Positions 46,742 to 64,000 of a DNA stretch of 64,000 nt are shown here, in pieces. A program made the position numbers and the translations under genes. Every line of letters begins with the position of its first letter. Position 1 is the stretch's first letter. Origin of the DNA: Closterium sp. NIES-65 (Eukaryota > Streptophyta > Zygnematophyceae > Desmidiales > Closteriaceae); NCBI GenBank assembly GCA_948144175.1, contig CANXME010001298.1:496001-560000 (forward strand). The letters are read 5' to 3'. A model generated the notes under the pieces. The model saw only the letters and a list, made by a program, of their open reading frames with translations, was not told the origin of the DNA and searched no databases.

Positions 46742-49700
46742 ATGGCTACCCCTAGTGTCCTCGCTTTTGACGCTGAGGGTCGAGCCATTGACTTTGACGT
46801 CTGGGTATATGACCTGCAGCTGTTTTTACAGTGAGATAGGGCAGACGGTCTCTCACTCTTTGACCTCACCTCTGGCGCCTCTCCTGCCCCTGCTGCTGAT
46901 GCCGACGCCACTGTTCGCTCCCAGTGGGCCACGCGCGACGCTGCTGCACGTCTTGCTGTGCGTTGCCACCTCCCTACCTCCGAGCGTGCGCACTTTAGTC
47001 AGTACAAGAGTGCTCAGACCTTGTACGACGCTGTAGTTGCGCGCTACTCCTCCCCTGCCACTGCTGCACTGAGCCGTCTCATGCTACCGTACCTCTTCCC
47101 TGACCTTGCTGCCTTTCCCACAGTCGCTGACCTCATTACGCACCTCCGCACTAGTGACACTCGCTACCGCTCTGCGCTTCCTGCTGACTTCTGCGCCAAG
47201 AACCCCCCCCCCATGTACATCACTCTCTACTATATAGTCACTCACCTCCCTGACTCCCTTCGCGTAGTCAGGGACCACTTCCTCTCAGTCTGTCCCACCA
47301 CTCTCACTGTTGACCTCCTCGAGAAGTCCCTCCTAGCGGCCGAGAAGAGCATAGTCACTGTAGGGGCCTCTCGTGGTGACCCGCGCACCCCCATCTTTGA
47401 GGGGTGTTCCCCCTCCCTCCTTCTGCCCTCTGTTGCCTCTGCTGCTGCGGCCGACCTCCTTGGTCTTGAGTCGGTCGGTGCGGCATCTGTTCCTAGCGGG
47501 AGACGCCGCTCTGGCAAGGGCAAGGGGGGCAGGGGCACTGGAGGGGCGAGCGGGGGCGGTGGAGGTGGAGGTGGAGGCGGCGGGGGGAGTGGGGGAGGCA
47601 GTGGGAGTGGTGGTGGGGGTGGAGGTGTCGGTGGCGGCAGTGGAGGCGGAGGCGGCGGCGGCGGTGGCGGTGGGAGCGGAGGTGGCGGAGGTGGCGGCGG
47701 TGGAGGAGGCGGCAGAGGCGGCGGTAGTAGCGGAGGCGGCGGAGGCGGCGGGGGTGGCGGTGGAGCTGGTCGCGGGTCTACGCAGAGGAGTGGCTCCGGT
47801 GGTGGTCCGCGCCAGCAGCAGCAGCGCGGTCGTGAGACCCTGTCCCCTCAGCAGCTCCGTGAGTGGTACACTGCACGCCAGCGGGGTGGGGGTTTTGGTC
47901 CGTGCACCTACGTCCTGCGCACTGGCGACCGTGCGAGTGAGCAGTGTGGGGGTGCGCACCCCACCCAGCGCTGCTTTGGCCGCCTGACGGACGCGTGGCG
48001 TCACTAGTTCCCGGAGGCCACAGAGATCCCTCGCTGGGGCGAGCTGTCTAGGGCGGGTGTTGGCATCTATGATCTTGATTTTGATGCTATTCTTTCTGCC
48101 ATGTATGCTGTGTCTATTAGTGATGAGGGTGACTGTTACCGGTGTTTCCCGCCCGATCCGGGCATTGAGACTGCTGCTCTAGGTACTGGTGAGGCGGCTG
48201 CCCTAGGTGCTTGCGACGCTGCTGCTCAAGGTGCTAGTGCGTCTGCGTCCTCAGGTACTGGTGAGTCTGCGCTCTCAGGTACTACGTCGGCTTCGGCCTC
48301 CCTCACCTTCACCCTTGACTCTGGGGCTTCTCGCTCCTTCTTTCGGGACCGCACCACACTCACGCCGCTTAGTCGGCCGGTTGCGGTGTCTCTGGCTGAC
48401 CCCTCTGGGGGTCCTGTCCTGTCTCACTTCTCCACAGTCCTCCCGTGTCCGGCGGCTCCCTCTGGCACCCTGTCTGGTCTCTACCTCCCCTCCTTCTCTA
48501 CGAACCTGGTGAGTGGTGCTGACCTACAGGATGGGGGAGTACACCAGTTCACTCCTGCGCGTCAGCGGGTGACGCACTGCAGAGAGGCTAGCACAGGCCG
48601 ACACCTGGCTACGTTTACTTGTCAGCCGGGGTCGAGCCTGTACACACTGACCACTGCGTCTCCTCCAGTTGTTGAGTCTGGTAGGGTCGCTGCGTCGGGT
48701 CTGGTGTTTGCTGCAGCGTCCAGGTCTGGTCCTGAGTCTGCCCCCTGTTCGTGTCGTCTCCTGTCTCACGAGACTCTCCTCTGGCACCACCGCCTTGGGC
48801 ACCCCTCTCTGCTTCGGCTCAGAGGCATGGCCTCCCGTCTTCTTGTTTATGGTCTCCCTCGGTCCCTCCCTCCCCTTCCTTAGGGCCGTGGCCCTACCTG
48901 TGTCCCCTGTGTCGAGGGGCGCCAGCGGGCTGCCCCTCACTCCTCCCAGTTTCCTCCGACAGAGGCCCCGTTGCAGACGCTTCACATGGACGTGTGGGGC
49001 CCAGCCCGCGTCCGTGGACAGGGTCACGAGCGCTACTTCCTGCTCGTTGTTGATGACTACTCGCGTTACACCGCAGTCTTCCCCTTGCGCAGCAAGGGTG
49101 ACGTCACTGAGGTGCTGATCCACTGGATCCACGCAGCTCGTCTCCAGCTCAGGCAGAGCTTTTGCTCGGACTTTCCTGTTCTGCGTCTTCACTCGGACAG
49201 AGGCGGAGAGTTTTCTTCTGGCCTTCTGAGAGCCTACTGTCGCGCACGAGGAATCCGTCAGACCTTCACGCTTCCGGACTCCCCACAGCAAAATGGGATT
49301 GCTGAGCGCCGCATTGGCATGGTCATGGACGTCGCTCGTACGTCTATGATGCATGCGGCTGCTCCCCATTTTCTGTGGCCGTTTGCGGTGAGGTACGCGG
49401 CGCATCAGATCAACCTACACCCTAGGGTCTCCACGTCGGAGACCTCCCCAGCCTTGCTGTGGACGGGGAAGGTTGGCGATGCGTCGGCGTTCCGGGTCTG
49501 GGGATCTCGGGCGTTTGTCCGCGACTTGTCTGCGGACAAGCTGTCCCCTCGTGCTGCTTCTTGCGTCTTCCTAGGGTTCCCCCCTGACGCGCCTCGGTGG
49601 CAGTTCTACCACCCCACCTCTCGCCGTGTTCTGTCCTCCCAGGACGTCACGTTTGACGAGTCGGTCCCCTACTACCGCCTCTTCCCCTACCGCACTCCAT

Positions 49701-52684
49701 CCCTCCCCCCGCCGCCGCTCTTCCTTGTACCAGGTCCCCCTCCGGTAGACCCCCTCCCCCCTCAGGGTCCGTCCCCTTCAGGTGTGTCCCAGGTAGACGC
49801 AGTCGAGCCTGTCGAGGTCACTGGTGACTCTAGTGCTGCTGAGGGTGCTGAGCATGGGGGTGCTGACTCTGGGGGTACTAAGCCTGGGGGTGCTGAGCCT
49901 GGGGGTGCTGCGACTGGGGGTGCTGAGCCTGGGGGTGCTGAGCCTGGGGGTGCTGCGACTGGGGGTGCTGAGCCTGGGAGTGCTGAGCCTGGGGGTGCTG
50001 AGCCTGGGGGTGCTGAGTCTGAGGGTGCTGAGCCTGGGGGTGCTGAGCTTGGAGGTGCTCCGCCTGGAGGTTCTCCGGGTGCTTCGTCTCTGCGGGAGCC
50101 ACTCTCTCCACGGGAGCTGCGCGAGTGGTTTGCCCGGCGCTGGAGGCGTGCTGCTGGTTCTGGAGGTTCTTCGGCTACTAAGGGTGCTGCTGTCGCGGGT
50201 CCCGGAGGTGCTCGTACTGGGAGTACTGGAGCTGTCGCGCCTGCGGGTTTGACTGGAGCTGGTGCTGCTAAGGGTGTTGGAGCTGAGACTACTGCTGGCG
50301 GTCCTGCTGCGGGTACTCCTGGTACTGCTGGAGGTTCTGGCGCTGCTGGAGGTGCAGCTGGAGTGGGTGCTCCTGCTGGGGGTCCTGGTGCTGTACCTGC
50401 TGTGTCTGGCGTCGCCGCGCGGCCTCGACCGTACTTCGTTCCACTCCTACAGCAGGTTCTTGGTCTTCCGCCTTCTACTGGTCCTCCTCCTTCTTTAGAG
50501 TGTCCACAGCCAGTCCCGTCACAGTTACAGTTGCAGCCTACCTCCCCTTTGCCTGCTCCTTCTCCCTACACTGGTCCTACTGGAGGTCATACTGAGCGTC
50601 GTGAGCCTGCGTCTCGCCCTGCGTCGCCTGTTCGTGCTGCTCGCGCTAGTGGTCGTGGTTCGCGTCAGCGTCCTCCTCCTGTCCCTGGCACGCACAGGAT
50701 GTCTCTGCGTCCGTCCACTGCTCCTCTGCGTGCCCCTTAGCCTTCTCCTCCTGAGTCCTCTCTTTCTGCTTTTGCCGACCCTGAGTCGGACTCTCTTCGT
50801 GCTGCCAGTCCTACTGTCACGCGTCTCCTGGCTACTGTCGTCACTGACCCTTCTTTCGAGTCCACGGTTGCGTCTGCCCTAGTTGCTGAGCTCGTCGACT
50901 TTGCTGCTCGCTGTCGCCTAGACTACACTGCTAGTCTTGTCGCTGAGTCTAAGTCTGTCTGTCCTCCGTCCGTCGGGGGTGAGTGTGCCCTTGGCACGGA
51001 CGTCCTTGAGGACAGGCAGGAGGAGTTCCAGTGCTTGGCCGCTGCTTCACCTCATCTCTTGTCCGTACTGCTTACCCCTGAGGGAGACCCGGATGCACTT
51101 GACATCCCGACTCCGCGCTCTTACGCGGAGGCGATAGAGGGTCCCTACTCTTCTCAGTGGCAGGCAGCTATGGATGCAGAGATGGCTTCCTGGAAGTCCA
51201 CAGGCACCTACGTTGACGCTGTCCCCCCTCCTGGGGCGAACATCGTCAGTGGCATGTGGATCTTCAGGGTGAAGCGGCCGCTGGGTTCTCCGCCTGTCTT
51301 CAAGGCGCGTTACGTGGCTCGTGGCTTCAGTCAGCGGCAGGGAGTTGACTATTTTCAGACCTTCTCTCCCACCCCGAAGATGACCACTCTTCGGGTACTG
51401 CTGCACGTTGCTGCTCACCGTGACTACGAGCTGCACTCTCTCGACTTCAGCACAACTTTCTTGCAGGGCAGCCTGCACGAGGAGATCTGGCTGCGTCGCC
51501 CACCTGGCTTCACTGGGTCTTTCCCTCCTGGTACCTAGTGGAGTCTCCGGCGTCCAGTCTACGGTCTTCGCCAGGCGCCACGTGAGTGGCACGACACACT
51601 GCGGACTACGCTTGCGGCTCTTGGGTTTGCTCCTTCTACTGCCGACCTGTCGCTGTTTCTGCGCACCGACACTTCTCTGCCGCCGTTCTACATCCTCGTG
51701 TACGTCGACGACTTGGTCTTTGCCACAGCTGACACTGCTGGACTCGCCTACGTGAAGTCCGAGCTGCAGAAGAGACACACGTGCACAGACCTGGGTGAAC
51801 TGCGCAGCTACCTTGGCTTGCAGATCACCCGGGACAGAGCACGCCGCACCATTACCCTGACTCAGTCACACATGGTGCAGCAGGTCCTTCAGCGCTTCGG
51901 CTTCACGTACTCCTCGCCTCAGGCCACTCCTCTGCCTACTCGCCACTCGCTCTCAGCTCTGCCTTCGGATGAGTCCGTAGAGTCGAGTGGCCCGTATCCA
52001 GAGCTTGTTGGCTGCCTCATGTACCTGATGACCTGCACACGACCTGACCTTGCATACCCTCTTAGCATTCTCGCACGCTATGTTGCTCCTGGGAGACACC
52101 GACCAGAGCACATGGCTGCAGCGAAGAGGGTGTTGCGCTACTTGTGCAGTACGTCGGGCATGGGGCTAGTGCTTGGAGGGTGGAGTCCAGTGGTCCTCAC
52201 TGGGCATGCGGACGCTTCTTGGGCTGACGACCAGGCTACGCAGCGGTCGTCACAGGGTTACACCTTCAGCCTTGGTTCCGGCTCTGTTTCGTGGCGGGCT
52301 ACTCGCTCGTCTTCTGTTCTCGGCTCCAGTTGTGAGGCTGAGATCTACGCTGGGGCCATGGCTGCACAGGAGCTTCGCTGGCTCACCTACCTACTGACCG
52401 ACCTTGGAGAGTCGCCTCGTTCTCCTCCAGTCCTGTACGTAGACAACAAGGCCATGCTGGCCTTGTGTCGAGAGCAGAGACTGGAGCACAGAACGAAGCA
52501 CATTGCTCTTCGCTACTTCCTTGCTCGTGAGCTACAGCAGCGTGGTTAGTTGCGGCTTGCGTACGTGGCCTCTGAGGCCAACACTGCTGATGTCTTCACC
52601 AAGGCACTTGCGCCTTGTGATCATCAGCGCTTCTGCATGCAGCTGGGTCTTGTGCCTGTCTTGCCTCACTTGCTCACCTCTTGA
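46742..52684 (+). pseudogene. Element H gag-pol polyprotein
   Basis: One frame of 1,981 codons from ATG (46742) to TGA (52682-52684), with no frameshift and six internal stops: TGA at 46832, TAG at 48005, 48881, 50738, 51536 and 52547. Order: capsid-like gag, Gly-rich domain (47,540-47,770), SPQQLREWY, the C-X13-C-X3-H-X4-C motif (47,905-47,970), protease LDSGAS (near 48,317), integrase zinc motif (48,780), Asp in HMDVWGPAR (48,990) and LHSDRGGEF (49,190), Glu in QQNGIAERRIG (49,300). A linker of EPGGA repeats (49,840-50,060) with SPRELREWFARRW follows, then RT with YVDD (51,705) and RNase H to the end. Separate gag and pol frames are not used, as in most plant copia elements. Confidence 0.9.
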
Positions 52685-52869
52685 CCTTGCTTGTACTGTT
52701 GCATATATATACACCTGCTCTTGCTTGTCTAGTCCTTTATATACATGTACTCCTGCATGTGAACTGGCCTTGTGGCCTTGAACTTGTGCTCTGAATGTGT
52801 GGTGACTTTGTGATCCACCCTGAGCTTGCTTTGCTTTGTTTTGCTTGACTGGTCTTGTGACTCCTTGTT

Positions 52870-53021
52870 CTCCCCCACTTTGCCTATGGGGGTGTGTCAG
52901 AACATATAGCTTGTGCTTATTGTGTAGGCTATAGTGGGGTAGCCCATAATGGGTACAACCCAATTAGGGTTAGTACTTGTACTCAGTTCATTCATAGTTC
53001 ATTCATTCTCGTTTCTTCTCA
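52870..53021 (+). repeat. Polypurine tract and 3' LTR of element H
   Basis: CCTATGGGGGTG precedes the LTR at 52895-53021. The 3' UTR before it is nearly the same as that of D. ATCTG (53022-53026) is the target duplication. Confidence 0.92.
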
Positions 53022-53026
53022 ATCTG

Positions 53027-53180
53027 GTACGGAACGATGTCTTGTGGATCGAGTTGTCCGCCATCTTGATCTGCCAGTATCCTGGAAGTTGGTCTAGTAG
53101 GTCGTCTATGCGCGGTATGGGGTATTTGTTTTTTAGTGTCTGTTTGTTCAAAGCGAGGCAATCACACATCAAATTCTGTA
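53027..53180 (-). pseudogene. Upstream RT segment of chromovirus I
   Basis: On the minus strand this reads ALNKQTLKNKYPIPRIDDLLDQL, then a shortened DNSIHKTSFRT segment, exactly the part of gypsy RT that precedes VMPFGLCNAP on the other side of H. Several residues normally between PRIDDLLDQL and the KT-FRT motif are missing. Similarity fades near 53,180. Confidence 0.8.
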
Positions 53181-53581
53181 CGTTTTTCCGATCCGTTCAG
53201 ATTGAAACGAAGGAAAAAGGACCCGCCCTCATAACCCGCAGATCCGTGCCGATCACTTGGTTACGAGTCAAACTGTTGTCGCCACACCGCCATCGTTCGC
53301 GAATAAGCTCACCCATCAGTCCCTCGCGTCACACACCATCCTTGCATTTTCGAGTCGAGCCCTCTCTCGACCCAAGTTCCTCGCTAGTTTCCTCTTCTCA
53401 TTTGACTCGCCGGCCTGTTGAGCTAGTTTGGTGGGGTCAGGTGGGGTAGGTAAAGCAGGCCGTGCCGTCCGTCTATCCAGTGCTTGCTTCAACAAGCGGT
53501 ATTTGGAGAAAAGGGAGGCAACGGACTTCAGAACTCCGTGCTTGTCGAACTTGACGCTCGCGCGTCCTAATTTAGGCCGTA
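53181..53581 (+). other. Upstream region of GLG1-like gene
   Basis: About 400 bp between the broken end of chromovirus I and the proposed GLG1 start. It has lower GC than the elements and no coding similarity. It must contain the 5' UTR and at least the proximal promoter. No clear TATA box. Confidence 0.45.

Positions 53582-64000
<10,419 letters not shown>

Larger units (their letters stand above)
45725..53021 (+). mobile_element. Complete copia element H
   Basis: A 7,297-bp plus-strand insertion in the RT of chromovirus I. The two 127-bp LTRs differ at one base (T at 45774, C at 52944), and ATCTG is duplicated (45720-45724 and 53022-53026). It has every component: LTR, primer binding site, leader, gag, protease, integrase, linker, RT, RNase H, 3' UTR, polypurine tract, LTR. 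It is the best-preserved member of its family here, in a single reading frame, but contains six nonsense codons. Confidence 0.95.
42968..53180 (-). mobile_element. Ty3/gypsy chromovirus I, split by element H
   Basis: Minus-strand element with a 3' LTR on the left (42968-43345), polypurine tract, and pol covering RT, RNase H, integrase and chromodomain. RT is interrupted by copia H at 45724/45725 and resumes at 53027, sharing the ATCTG target duplication of H. The rightmost recognisable part is the RT motif region ending near 53,180. Gag, protease and the 5' LTR are missing. Confidence 0.87.

Noticed and set aside
46742-52684. Firm claim of a reassigned UAG codon
   Set aside because: The residues replaced vary (Gln, Leu, Pro, Glu, Tyr), and G and D have sense codons at the corresponding positions. 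Decay explains this at least as well, so it is kept only as a question.

Overview
This window looks like nuclear DNA of a GC-rich green-lineage eukaryote, most likely a streptophyte alga. The evidence is two intron-bearing housekeeping genes, Ty1/copia elements primed by initiator tRNA-Met with AAACCCTA (telobox-like) motifs in their LTRs, a Ty3/gypsy chromovirus with a chromodomain, and a copia element primed by plant-type tRNA-Phe. A desmid such as Closterium would fit, but that is an inference. There are no rRNA genes, convincing tRNA genes or CRISPR arrays.

Layout. 1-5403: nested, degenerate copia elements on the minus strand (A, A', B). 5404-6300: upstream region of a host gene. 6301-9610: complete five-exon TRM61/TRMT61A gene (tRNA m1A58 methyltransferase catalytic subunit) on the plus strand, with repeat-filled introns. 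10002-16882: copia element C (minus), 3' end lost. 17156-21001: young copia element D (plus) with indistinguishable LTRs and an AAAAA target duplication, but lacking gag, protease and integrase. 21413-35320: old copia element E (minus), split by a different copia element F (21826-28900, minus). 35632-41283: copia element G (plus), followed by a staircase of broken elements: gypsy fragment J, LTR-plus-leader K, and chromovirus I (42968-~53180). I is split by a complete copia element H (45725-53021, plus). ~53181-64000: upstream region and the first nine or so exons of a GLG1-like cysteine-rich Golgi protein gene, running off the right edge.

How parts relate. A, A', C, D, E, G and H belong to one short-LTR copia superfamily (LTRs usually 121-133 bp). 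They share a variable GC-rich tandem-repeat leader, a Gly-rich gag, a DSGAS protease, a DDE integrase, an Ala/Gly-rich linker and RT/RNase H. None has a fully intact polyprotein. H comes closest: one 1,981-codon frame broken only by six nonsense codons, five of them TAG. D keeps just RT/RNase H.

The most unusual feature lies in the host genes. In both TRM61 and GLG1, pieces of exons together with their splice sites recur as degenerate or tandem copies in the neighbouring introns. One echo in TRM61 gives an in-frame alternative acceptor. One GLG1 exon is fed by ten tandem 26-bp acceptor copies. Another pair of exon copies brackets a ~2.9 kb array of ~130 22-bp repeats.
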